NCBI GenBank assembly: GCA_902575715.1
Contig: CACGSI010000002.1
Coordinates: forward strand, 1 to 64,000
DNA: 64,000 nt
Origin: an uncultured SAR324 cluster bacterium
Lineage (GTDB): Bacteria; SAR324; NAC60-12
Direction: 5' to 3'
Shown: one piece after another, positions 27,866 through 36,163 of the stretch
Layout of the letters: the number at the start of each line of letters is the position of its first letter
How positions within the stretch are numbered: the stretch's first letter is position 1
Position numbers and translations under genes: made by a program
The notes under the pieces: generated by a model
What the model saw: the letters and a program-made list of their open reading frames with translations, nothing else
Databases searched by the model: none
What the model was told of the DNA's origin: nothing

Positions 27866-28798
27866 ATGGAAACCAATTTTTTTGTTATCGGAGAAAATCC
27901 TCGTACAGCATTTTTTCTAAGAAACATAAAATTTTTTTTAATTTTACTTGTAGCAATAATTACCGGACTCTCGTTTACAGTCGCATACTTGTATTATAAA
28001 AATATTTTTGATAAAGAACAGTATTCCCTGAAGATTAATCAAGAAAAAACTCGTAGTGAAAATCTTGTAAAAAAACTAAAACAAACAGGCCAAAAAGATG
28101 CCAAGTGGGAACAACAAGTTTTATCTCAATCATCCCAACAGAAAAAATTGAATGAGCAACAAGCATCACTTCTTGAAAGACAAAGAAGAGAAATCTCTGA
28201 ATTAAATTCTATTCTAGCCCAAAGAGAACAAGTTGTTTTACAATTTCAAAATGAAAAAAAGTCGACTCAAGATCAAATAGGTACCCTTCAACTTAAAGTA
28301 ACTACACTTGAAAAAGAACTTGAAAACACAAAAAAGTCTCTAGACGAATCAATTTCTGAAAATAAGAACATTCAGGAAAATTTTCTTAAAATTAATAAAG
28401 AAAAAAATGAACTTAAGCAAAAACAAAACAAAAATATTTCCTCGACTAAAGTAAAAGCAATCAAAAAAAGAAAAACTAAAAAATTAGTTGATTCAATTAT
28501 CTCAATTGAAAAATTAAAAATTAAATATAAAAATGGTTTTTTAAGTGTAAACTATAATTTAACCAATAAGACCAATAGACTTCAAATGGGAAGAACTGGT
28601 ATGTATCTTTCTTCAAAGAAAAATTTAGAAAATAATATACCTTTTCGTCTGAAAACATCCATACCTTATAAGATAAAAAGATACAGGATAATTTCCAGAA
28701 AATTCTCTAAAGTAAAACCTGGAAGTTATTTACGAATATTAATTTGGAATAATAAAAAGCAACTTCTTATAGATAACGCTTACCCGATCCAAAAGTAG
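27866..28798 (+). CDS. Membrane-anchored coiled-coil protein, unknown function
   Basis: The function is not recognised. The 310-aa product has one membrane segment at about 18-40 (FFLILLVAIITGLSFTVAYL), then a long coiled coil of Lys, Glu and Gln-rich heptads (about 45-200), then a basic linker with KRKTKK, and a C-terminal beta-rich domain of about 90 residues ending in IDNAYPIQK. The topology suggests an inner-membrane protein with a periplasmic coiled coil. It is 24 bases upstream of an ABC ATPase gene, which is one base from a U32-type gene, so the three are probably one transcript. Confidence 0.65.
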   Translation: METNFFVIGENPRTAFFLRNIKFFLILLVAIITGLSFTVAYLYYKNIFDKEQYSLKINQEKTRSENLVKKLKQTGQKDAKWEQQVLSQSSQQKKLNEQQASLLERQRREISELNSILAQREQVVLQFQNEKKSTQDQIGTLQLKVTTLEKELENTKKSLDESISENKNIQENFLKINKEKNELKQKQNKNISSTKVKAIKKRKTKKLVDSIISIEKLKIKYKNGFLSVNYNLTNKTNRLQMGRTGMYLSSKKNLENNIPFRLKTSIPYKIKRYRIISRKFSKVKPGSYLRILIWNNKKQLLIDNAYPIQK

Positions 28799-28822
28799 TT
28801 TAAACTAATTTCTCCTAAAATA

Positions 28823-29518
28823 ATGTCTGCTATTCTGTGCCTTGAAGGTATTTATAAGCGTTTTGGTTACAAAAATATTCTTGAAGATATTAATTTTTCG
28901 ATTGAATCAGGAGAATTTGCATTAATCTTAGGTAACAATGGTGTAGGGAAGTCTACTTTGCTTAGAATTATAAGCTCTCTGATGAGACCTACAAATGGAA
29001 AAATTTTTTTTAAAGGCGAGAACCAAAGAGAAATCCTAATGCTATGGTTAAAGAAAATGGGTTATCTTTCAGAAGAAACACGATTATATAGTGATCTAAA
29101 TTCGATTGAGAATTTACGCTTATATGGGACATTCTATGAAGCTAAAAATTTGAATTTAAAAATAAATGATATATTGGAAGAAATTGACTTAATACATGTT
29201 GCAAAAATGCCTATTAGAAATTTTAGTAGTGGTATGAAAAAACGTTTAATGATTGGCAGATTAATGCTTTATGAACCTGAAATACTTCTCCTCGATGAAC
29301 CTTATACAGGACTTGATGTAAAATCTAAAAAGTGGTTTATAGAATTTTTGGAAAAATTCCACAAAAAAGGAGGGACAGTTTTAATGGTTACCCATCAATT
29401 TGAACAAGGAATGGAAATAACAAATCGACTCCTGGTAATAAAAAATAAAAAAATTTTGAAAAATTTCTCAATAAAGAACTTAAATTCAGCGACTTTAAAC
29501 AAAGCACTGGAGGAATAG
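28823..29518 (+). CDS. ABC transporter ATP-binding protein (CcmA-like)
   Basis: This 231-aa single ATPase has Walker A GNNGVGKST (about 37-45), the Q-loop region MGYLSEETRLY, signature FSSGMKKRL and Walker B ILLLDEPYTGLD. The closest general type is the CcmA/heme-exporter or multidrug-export ATPase. No CcmB or other permease lies next to it, so the substrate is unknown. It sits between a membrane coiled-coil protein and a U32-family protein, with the stop sharing a base with the next start. It might pair with an unlinked permease, or the coiled-coil protein might be a partner. Confidence 0.82.
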   Translation: MSAILCLEGIYKRFGYKNILEDINFSIESGEFALILGNNGVGKSTLLRIISSLMRPTNGKIFFKGENQREILMLWLKKMGYLSEETRLYSDLNSIENLRLYGTFYEAKNLNLKINDILEEIDLIHVAKMPIRNFSSGMKKRLMIGRLMLYEPEILLLDEPYTGLDVKSKKWFIEFLEKFHKKGGTVLMVTHQFEQGMEITNRLLVIKNKKILKNFSIKNLNSATLNKALEE

Positions 29519-30669
29519 TGAAATTCAATACTTATATTGAAAATCATTTTCAACTAAGTGCAATTAAAAAAACCTCTATTAAAGAGGTTATTTTAGAACA
29601 CAAATTACTCAGTAGAACTGGAAAAAATGAAACAAAGTTATTAATCTCTTTAGCAGAGGAAGCTATTTACTCAAAAATTAATCCAATCCTACAGTGGGAT
29701 ATCCTAAGTACTGAGAAAACCTTTCGGCAATCTTTAGCAATTTTAAACAGCCTGCCTTTAGAAATTTTTCATGCAATTCGTGTTCAAGATATGGGGGCAG
29801 CTCAGTGGATAAAAGAACAAAAGCCCGATATACCTATACAATTAATATTAGAGACTGGGAATCATAACTTAAAATCTGTTATTCGTATTTCTGAATATTT
29901 TGGCAAAAATTTAAATAGAATTGTTCTATCGACTGAACTTCCTAAACCTAAATTAATTAAATACAGTCAAACTTTGAGAACTGATTGTGAAATATTATGC
30001 GTTGGGAGAATATTATTATTTTATTCACCTCGAAAATTAATTAGTAAATTTAATAATTTAGAAAAATCTAAACATCATTTTGAAAAAAATGTTTTCTATA
30101 ACGACCAACCGCAAAAAAGGTTTCCTACCCTAGAAAATTGTCATGGAACTTTTATGTTTTTTAACAGAGACTTATTTCTTTTAGATTTTCTTCCAGAACT
30201 AAGAAATTCTGGATTAAGTTTTTTACGTATAGATTTAAGACATATAAATTTCTCAAGTAGTTTGATAAAAAAAATAAATTATATAATTAGAAATTTTGAA
30301 AAATCAAAAATTGACGAATTAAAATCATTATGGCCTGTAAAAATTACTCATGGATTTTTTAGAGCAAACAGAACTGACCTTGCAATTGACCGAATAAAAA
30401 ATCCTTACTTGAGAAATCATAATGAAAAACTTGTTGGATATGTACTAGAATCTATAAAAAATAATTATATTGCTTTCATTGCAAGGAAAAGTTTTGAATG
30501 TGGTGAATCTTTAATTGGGATTACGCCTGAAGGGAAAAAATGTATTATTTCAACTAATAATATCAAGAACTTAGAAGGAAAAAACGTGAATGAGATTGTA
30601 CCAGAAGAAATATACAAGGTTCAACATGTAAAATTTGTCACGGGACAAACACTTATTTATAGACCCTGA
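29518..30669 (+). CDS. U32 family (peptidase-like) protein, divergent
   Basis: This 383-aa protein matches the U32 family layout (TrhP/YegQ, UbiU/V relatives), several of which act in tRNA or rRNA hydroxylation or in ubiquinone synthesis. The visible pattern includes IRVQDMGAAQWIKEQKP, LILETGNHN, RIVLSTELP, CVGRILLFYSPRKLIS, LDFLPELRNSGLSFLRID and a C-terminal FECGESLIGITPEGKK. Five Cys are scattered and do not clearly form the Fe-S cluster set of TrhP or UbiU. The start is GTG at 29518, after GGAGG, sharing one base with the stop of the ATPase gene. Its activity is unknown; the coupling to an ABC ATPase gene is unusual. Confidence 0.7.
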   Translation: MKFNTYIENHFQLSAIKKTSIKEVILEHKLLSRTGKNETKLLISLAEEAIYSKINPILQWDILSTEKTFRQSLAILNSLPLEIFHAIRVQDMGAAQWIKEQKPDIPIQLILETGNHNLKSVIRISEYFGKNLNRIVLSTELPKPKLIKYSQTLRTDCEILCVGRILLFYSPRKLISKFNNLEKSKHHFEKNVFYNDQPQKRFPTLENCHGTFMFFNRDLFLLDFLPELRNSGLSFLRIDLRHINFSSSLIKKINYIIRNFEKSKIDELKSLWPVKITHGFFRANRTDLAIDRIKNPYLRNHNEKLVGYVLESIKNNYIAFIARKSFECGESLIGITPEGKKCIISTNNIKNLEGKNVNEIVPEEIYKVQHVKFVTGQTLIYRP

Positions 30670-30802
30670 AAATCATAGTGTCTTGAATGTTTTTAGAAAA
30701 CGGGTTAAATTCTACTTGTTTTTTTTATTTTTTTTGAATTATCTTAGTTTAATTCTTTGCTATTTCCAACCACAACTATATATTATTTATCTTTAGATCT
30801 TA

Positions 30803-31738
30803 ATGCAGATCTTTAATCTTAAAGAAAAATCCGATTTAAATCCAAGCTCAATAGTAACAATAGGTAATTTTGATGGAATTCATCTTGGACATCGCGCATT
30901 AATTGATAATGTCGTGGGCTATGCAGATTCTAAAAATTATCGGAGTGCATTAATTACTTTTGAGCCTCACCCACAGGAAATTATAAATCCTAAAAAAATA
31001 ATGCCTCGAATATATACTAACTACCATCAGTTTCATCTATTTGAAAAACTTGGTCTTGATGAAGTTCATTTGATTCCTTTTACTGAAAAACTGTCTAGAA
31101 TGGAGCCAGAAAAATTTGCCCATCAGTTCATAATCAATCGTTTTGACCTAAAAAAGCTAGTTGTTGGTTACGACTTCCGTTTTGGAAAATATAGAACGGG
31201 AGGCTTCAAATTACTTGAAAATCTGAGTAAAAAATTTAATTTTTCGCTTGAAGAAATATCTCCCATTAAGAAAAAAGGGCACACAGTAAGTAGTTCATTA
31301 ATAAGAACGTTGATTAAAGAATTTAATTTTGATGAAATTCCTGTTTATCTTGGAAGAGAATTCAGTATATTTGGTAAAGTAGTTCACGGAAAAAAGATTG
31401 GCCGAAAAATCGGGTTCCCAACGGCAAATATAATTCCAAGCAATCCCTTAGCTATAAAAAATGGTGTTTATGTCAGTAAATTAAAATTAGCAGAAAATAT
31501 TCATTATGGGGTTACAAATATTGGAAAAAAACCTACATTCGGAGAAAATCTAATAAATATTGAAAGTTGGATATTTAATTTCAAACAGGATATTTATGGC
31601 CAAAATTTGGAAGTTATACCACTTCACCTAATAAGATCAGAAAAAAGATTTTCAGGTATATCTTATTTAAAAAAACAAATTGACAATGATATAATGAATG
31701 CCCGCAGTTACCTTAATAAAAAAGGACTATTAGAATAA
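30803..31738 (+). CDS. ribF: Bifunctional riboflavin kinase / FAD synthetase
   Basis: RibF (311 aa) phosphorylates riboflavin to FMN and adenylates FMN to FAD. The N-terminal adenylyltransferase has the HxGH motif in TIGNFDGIHLGHRALI and a later ISSS-like SSSLIRTLI. The C-terminal kinase domain starts with GKVVHGKKIGRKIGFPTANI, with NGVYVSKL and GKKPTFGE after it. The length is standard. No FMN riboswitch was recognised in the 133-base upstream gap. It appears monocistronic, 155 bases before the radical SAM gene. Confidence 0.95.
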   Translation: MQIFNLKEKSDLNPSSIVTIGNFDGIHLGHRALIDNVVGYADSKNYRSALITFEPHPQEIINPKKIMPRIYTNYHQFHLFEKLGLDEVHLIPFTEKLSRMEPEKFAHQFIINRFDLKKLVVGYDFRFGKYRTGGFKLLENLSKKFNFSLEEISPIKKKGHTVSSSLIRTLIKEFNFDEIPVYLGREFSIFGKVVHGKKIGRKIGFPTANIIPSNPLAIKNGVYVSKLKLAENIHYGVTNIGKKPTFGENLINIESWIFNFKQDIYGQNLEVIPLHLIRSEKRFSGISYLKKQIDNDIMNARSYLNKKGLLE

Positions 31739-31893
31739 AAAAAATTCAAAAATTTAATATAATAAATTTTTTCCGAGATTATGAAAATGATTAACAAGAA
31801 TGCTTGTGGTAATTTTTTACATATAATATTATCAAAGCTTTCCAATTATTTATAAAAGGAAAATGAATTTAATAATTTTATGTTATAAGAAAT

Positions 31894-33030
31894 ATGAATC
31901 AAAATTTTGTTTATCGCCCAGAAAAAATTATAATTGATAGAAATGTATCTAATGAACCTTTAACTAAGCAAGTTTGTAGACAATTCGAAGATGTGCCCAA
32001 ACTAGTTGTAGAAAGTTATGCGTGGCATAAAGATGAATCTGATATCGACCCTTTGTTAAATCCTCTTTCTTTAGGTAAAAAAACTTTACATCTTAAGTAT
32101 TTTAAAGGGATACCGGTAAAACCTTGTCCAGGTTTTTCTGAAAAACTAATTTGCTGTAACTATCTCTCTTTAGATCTAATAGAAAACTGTCCATTTGAAT
32201 GTACGTACTGCATTTTACAAGCTTTTCTAAACAAACCTGTAATAACGCTACATGCAAATTTGGATGAAATACTAAATCAAGTTTTACAAAAAACATCTAA
32301 AAGACCTGATTTATTATATAGAATAAGTACTGGAGAGCATTCTGACAGTCTCGCTCTTGACCACATTTTAAACATAAATAAACACGTTATACCATTCTTC
32401 TCAAAATTACCAAATGTTCTACTAGAATTAAAAACAAAATCAAAACATGTGGAACATTTGTTAGACATACCCCATGGAGGAAAGACTATAATTTCATGGT
32501 CTATTAACCCAGAAACAATAATTAATAAAGAAGAAATAAAAACAGCAAGTTTAAATGAAAGATTAAATGCCGCCAAATTAGCTTCAGATGCAGGATTTAA
32601 AGTTGCTTTTCATTTTGACCCCTTAATATATTTTTCTAATTGGAAAAAAGAATATCGAGATCTTGTAGACCAAATCTTTGATGTTATTCCCCAAGATAGA
32701 ATTCAATGGATTAGTTTTGGTACATTACGTTATATTAATTCGTTGAAAGACATCGTAGAAAATCGATTCCCAAAAAGCAAAATTTTTCTAGGTGAGTTTG
32801 TTAAAGGAAAAGACGGAAAAATGAGGTATATAAAAAAAATACGTCAAGTTTTGTACAATAATGTCCAAAATAGAATAAAAAAACTAGCTCCACAAATTCC
32901 CACTTATCTATGTATGGAGAAACATGACGTATGGGAAAATACTATGGGAAATTATAAACCTAAAACTCCATTAGATATTGAAAATCATATCACCTCCAAA
33001 TTTAGAGAACAAGTTTCCATAAAAACATGA
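31894..33030 (+). CDS. Spore photoproduct lyase-like radical SAM protein
   Basis: This 378-aa protein belongs to the SplB-like radical SAM group. The cluster motif CPFECTYC places Cys99, 103 and 106, and the surrounding NYLSLDLIENCPFECTYCIL and the later ISWSINPE and HFDPLIY follow the spore photoproduct lyase pattern. The known enzyme repairs the UV lesion spore photoproduct in endospores. Nothing else here suggests sporulation, and the cell looks Gram-negative, so the substrate may be another thymine lesion or a different molecule. The last codons overlap the next gene as ATGA, so it leads a run with a Lon-N protein, a DsbA-like protein and hldE. Confidence 0.8.
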   Translation: MNQNFVYRPEKIIIDRNVSNEPLTKQVCRQFEDVPKLVVESYAWHKDESDIDPLLNPLSLGKKTLHLKYFKGIPVKPCPGFSEKLICCNYLSLDLIENCPFECTYCILQAFLNKPVITLHANLDEILNQVLQKTSKRPDLLYRISTGEHSDSLALDHILNINKHVIPFFSKLPNVLLELKTKSKHVEHLLDIPHGGKTIISWSINPETIINKEEIKTASLNERLNAAKLASDAGFKVAFHFDPLIYFSNWKKEYRDLVDQIFDVIPQDRIQWISFGTLRYINSLKDIVENRFPKSKIFLGEFVKGKDGKMRYIKKIRQVLYNNVQNRIKKLAPQIPTYLCMEKHDVWENTMGNYKPKTPLDIENHITSKFREQVSIKT

Positions 33031-33668
33031 TGTCGAAAAAAAAACCTAAAGAAATAATAGCTCTTTTTCCACTGTATGGTACAATTTTGTTACCTGGCTC
33101 TGTCCTACCACTTCATATTTTTGAACCACGTTACCGAAAGATGGTGGAAAATGTAACAGAAAATGGAGATTTGCTAATAGGTATAATTCAACCGACAAAC
33201 CAAAATTCAGAAAATTTATGTGAAATTGGTTGTGTTGGAAAAATAGAGCAAAACCAAAGATTACCAAAAGGTAATTATTTAATCCAACTTCATGGAGAAT
33301 CCCGATTCAATATTGTTGAAGAACTAAAAACAGATATGCCTTACAGGCTAGCAAGAGTAACATATTCACATTTTCCAAATGATATGGAACAAGGAGAGAT
33401 ATCTAAAAATAAGAACTTATTGTACCAAATTTTTAAAGAGTACTCTGAAAGAAAAAAACTTAAAATAGAATGGGATAAAATAGAAGATATACCGGCAAAT
33501 TATCTAGTCAATTTACTTAGTATGAATCTTGATTTTTCTGGTATAGAAAAACAAACTCTGCTTGAATCTCCAGACCTTGATACACGTCTTGACGATTTAA
33601 TTTCATTAATGGAAATGTCAATACATAATGAAATTTCAAATGATCACTTACCAAACTTTCTCAATTAA
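33027..33668 (+). CDS. Lon N-terminal substrate-binding domain protein (LON-only)
   Basis: This 213-aa protein consists of a Lon protease N-terminal-type domain without ATPase or protease parts. IALFPLYGTILLPGSVLPLHIFEPRYRKM is split here into its key parts: FPL at the start, LPGSVLPLHIFEPRY, then GIIQP and GCVGKIEQ. Such stand-alone proteins are widespread and usually annotated as peptidase S16 domain proteins with unknown targets. The start is ATG 33027 overlapping the upstream TGA; a second in-frame ATG follows at once. The next gene overlaps its end in an extended frame, although the likely start of that gene is just after the stop. Confidence 0.85.
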   Translation: MMSKKKPKEIIALFPLYGTILLPGSVLPLHIFEPRYRKMVENVTENGDLLIGIIQPTNQNSENLCEIGCVGKIEQNQRLPKGNYLIQLHGESRFNIVEELKTDMPYRLARVTYSHFPNDMEQGEISKNKNLLYQIFKEYSERKKLKIEWDKIEDIPANYLVNLLSMNLDFSGIEKQTLLESPDLDTRLDDLISLMEMSIHNEISNDHLPNFLN

Positions 33669-33675
33669 TTCAAAA

Positions 33676-34713
33676 ATGAAGAATTCATCAATTAATTTTT
33701 TTTGGAACATTAAAATTATAATATATCTTTTTTTTTCCTTGTTTTTTTTTATACCGGTCGCTCAAACTCAAGAGGTTGAGTACAATCCAAACCCTATTAT
33801 TGGTTTAGTTGATGGTAACCCCGTCACTTTTGACGATATTAGAAACAAGAAAATATACGATCTCAGCTTAAATCTTTATCAGCATTTAAACATTCAGTTT
33901 ATTGAATATTCTTTAAAGAAACTTGAGAAAAAATATCCAATTATTGACCTAAAACCAAAGAAGAAAGTTAGCTCAAAAGATCTTATTAGAATTTTTGAAC
34001 AGAATAACCTTAAGGAAAGGGGTACATTTGAAGAATTAGAGCCCCAAATAAGACAATTTTTAGAAAACCAAATTCTCCAACAACATTTATTAAACCAATA
34101 TTCAATTGGAATAAAAAAAGGACTAATTGTTTCACATCTAGAAATTCCTTCGAAATTTTTCACCAAAGGTAACTTAAAAACTGCTTATCTTAGAGGAAAC
34201 AAAAAAGCCTCAGTGATCCTCATAGAATTTTCAGACTACCATTGCCCTTTCTGTAGAAAAATTCAAACAACTATAAATAAACTAATCAAAAATTTTGGAG
34301 AAAAAGTAGCGTTTGGTTATAGGCATTTTCCTCTTTCTTTCCATAAGGAAGCAGATGAAGCTGCTATTTCGTCTGAATGCGCAAGAGAGCAAGGAAAATT
34401 TGAAGAAATGCATCATTTACTATATTCTGGAAAAAAATCTCAAACTAAAAGTGATTTAAAAAAACTAGCACGGAAAATAAAAATAAGATCTACAAAAAAA
34501 TTTGACACTTGCCTCGAAAATGAAAAATACAGAGGGTTAATAAACCAAGATATTGAAGATGCATCTAAATTAGGAATTACAGGAACACCAGGTTTCTTTT
34601 TAGGACATTTTGACCATAAATCTGGAAATATAAAAGGAGAGATACTTTCTGGTGCTTTACCATATAATTCATTAAAAAAAAGTATTGAAAAGTATTTGAA
34701 AGATAGTTTATGA
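33676..34713 (+). CDS. Exported DsbA-family thiol oxidoreductase / disulphide isomerase
   Basis: This protein of about 345 aa carries a signal peptide (IIYLFFSLFFFIPVAQTQ) and a C-terminal thioredoxin-like domain with HCPFC, the CxxC active site (DYHCPFCRKI), RHFPLSFHKEAD and the cis-Pro loop GTPGFFLG. The roughly 160 residues between them are helical and may be a dimerisation region, as in some periplasmic DsbG/DsbA-like and BdbD-like proteins. It would form or shuffle disulphides in the periplasm. The start is set at ATG 33676, which puts the leader at the N-terminus; the longer frame from 33628 overlaps the Lon-N gene. It is followed by hldE with a four-base overlap. Confidence 0.85.
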   Translation: MKNSSINFFWNIKIIIYLFFSLFFFIPVAQTQEVEYNPNPIIGLVDGNPVTFDDIRNKKIYDLSLNLYQHLNIQFIEYSLKKLEKKYPIIDLKPKKKVSSKDLIRIFEQNNLKERGTFEELEPQIRQFLENQILQQHLLNQYSIGIKKGLIVSHLEIPSKFFTKGNLKTAYLRGNKKASVILIEFSDYHCPFCRKIQTTINKLIKNFGEKVAFGYRHFPLSFHKEADEAAISSECAREQGKFEEMHHLLYSGKKSQTKSDLKKLARKIKIRSTKKFDTCLENEKYRGLINQDIEDASKLGITGTPGFFLGHFDHKSGNIKGEILSGALPYNSLKKSIEKYLKDSL

Positions 34714-36107
34714 AAAAAGATCATTATATCAGAGAATCATTTGAAAAAATAAAATTTCCCAAAGTCTTAGTTATTGGTGATCTGATGTTAGATCAATATT
34801 CATGGGGAGAAGTAGATCGTATATCGCCTGAAGCTCCAATTCCCGTTATGAAAGTAATTCGTGAAGAAAAAAGACTAGGAGGTGCAGGTAACGCAGCTAT
34901 GAATTTAAAAAATTTAGGAGCTAAAGTAATAGTTTGTGGAGTTATTGGTAGTGATGAAAATGGAAACTTTATTCGAAAATTATTATCTACAAATGGAATT
35001 GACATTAGCGGTGTCATTATTTCTGAAGATTTTAAAACCTGTTTAAAACATAGAATGATAGCAGGACAAAATCATTTACTTCGAATGGATATAGAACCCG
35101 AGCAAGATAGGGATAATTTTCAAAAAAATATAATGCTATACTTAAAAAAAGCAATTCCTAAGTGTGATGCTGTATTAGTATCTGACTATGGAAAAGGTTT
35201 ACTAAATAATTCAACTTTGGAACTTATTTCAGATTTAGGAAAAAGATGTTCTATTCCTATTTTAGGAGATCCACGCAGGGGAGCAGACTATAAGATTTAT
35301 AAAAATTTTACTCTCGTAAAACCCAACCGTAAAGAAACTGAAGAAGCAGTTGGATTTAAACTAAGCAATCAAGAAGATATTCTAAAAGCTGCAAAAATAT
35401 TAATGAAGCAAGCAAGACTAAAATATATAATTATTAGTCTAGATAAAGATGGGTTATTACTTTTTAGTAGTCCCAAGAAATACAAATTTTTTGGTACTGA
35501 ATCCCAAGAAGTTTTTGATGTCGTCGGAGCAGGGGACGCAGTAATTAGTATCTTATCATATATGCTGGCAGCAAATTCTAAAATAGAACATGCTGTCTTC
35601 TGGGCTCAGATTGCTGCAAGTATGGTAATAAAACATATAGGTGTTATTTCTTTTTCAAAAAAAGATTTGCTTAAACGTTTCGATCATGGCGATACCTCAA
35701 CAAAAATTATGAATTCAGAACAAGTTTGTTCATCGTTGTCAGAAAAACTTCCTGTAGTTTTTACTAATGGCTATTTTGACGAAATTTCTTCTGGTCATCT
35801 TAAGTTTCTTCATAGTTTAAAAACTCTTAAAGGATTTAATATTGTTGCAATAAATAGCGATAAAAGTATTTTAAAGCAGAAAGGAACACCTCCTTTACTA
35901 AATGAATTAGAGCGCGCGATTTTGGTAGCAGCAATAGAGTCCGTTGATAGAGTAATTATATTTAATGAAAAAGACGCCAGCGAGCTCATAAGAAAAATTC
36001 GTCCTGAAACTATAGTTAAGGGAGAACATTTCCGTCATAAAAATCTTCCAGAGAAAAAAGCGATTGATGAAATTGGTGCAAAAATAAAATTTTTTAAAAC
36101 ATTTTAA
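34710..36107 (+). CDS. hldE: Bifunctional heptose-7-phosphate kinase / heptose-1-phosphate adenylyltransferase
   Basis: HldE (465 aa) makes ADP-heptose for the LPS inner core. The N-terminal ribokinase-type domain (1-315) has VIGDLMLDQYSWGEVDRISPE split by its key parts GDLMLDQY and RISPEAPIPV, then GGAGNAAMN and the catalytic DVVGAGDAVIS. The C-terminal nucleotidyltransferase domain begins near 348 with FTNGYFDEISSGHLKFL. There the HxGH motif reads SSGH (Ser360, His363), so the first His is replaced. KQKG and the ENERA-like LNELERAILVA are present. The ATG overlaps the upstream stop. The heptose pathway fits the GT9 gene at 49 kb. Confidence 0.93.
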   Translation: MKKDHYIRESFEKIKFPKVLVIGDLMLDQYSWGEVDRISPEAPIPVMKVIREEKRLGGAGNAAMNLKNLGAKVIVCGVIGSDENGNFIRKLLSTNGIDISGVIISEDFKTCLKHRMIAGQNHLLRMDIEPEQDRDNFQKNIMLYLKKAIPKCDAVLVSDYGKGLLNNSTLELISDLGKRCSIPILGDPRRGADYKIYKNFTLVKPNRKETEEAVGFKLSNQEDILKAAKILMKQARLKYIIISLDKDGLLLFSSPKKYKFFGTESQEVFDVVGAGDAVISILSYMLAANSKIEHAVFWAQIAASMVIKHIGVISFSKKDLLKRFDHGDTSTKIMNSEQVCSSLSEKLPVVFTNGYFDEISSGHLKFLHSLKTLKGFNIVAINSDKSILKQKGTPPLLNELERAILVAAIESVDRVIIFNEKDASELIRKIRPETIVKGEHFRHKNLPEKKAIDEIGAKIKFFKTF

Positions 36108-36163
36108 ATTTTTTTGAAAAAATTTATATTTAACTATAAATAAACAATAAATAAAAAAAATTT

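Noticed and set aside
30670..30802. FMN riboswitch before ribF
   Set aside because: None of the conserved RFN-element blocks is present in this short AT-rich gap.
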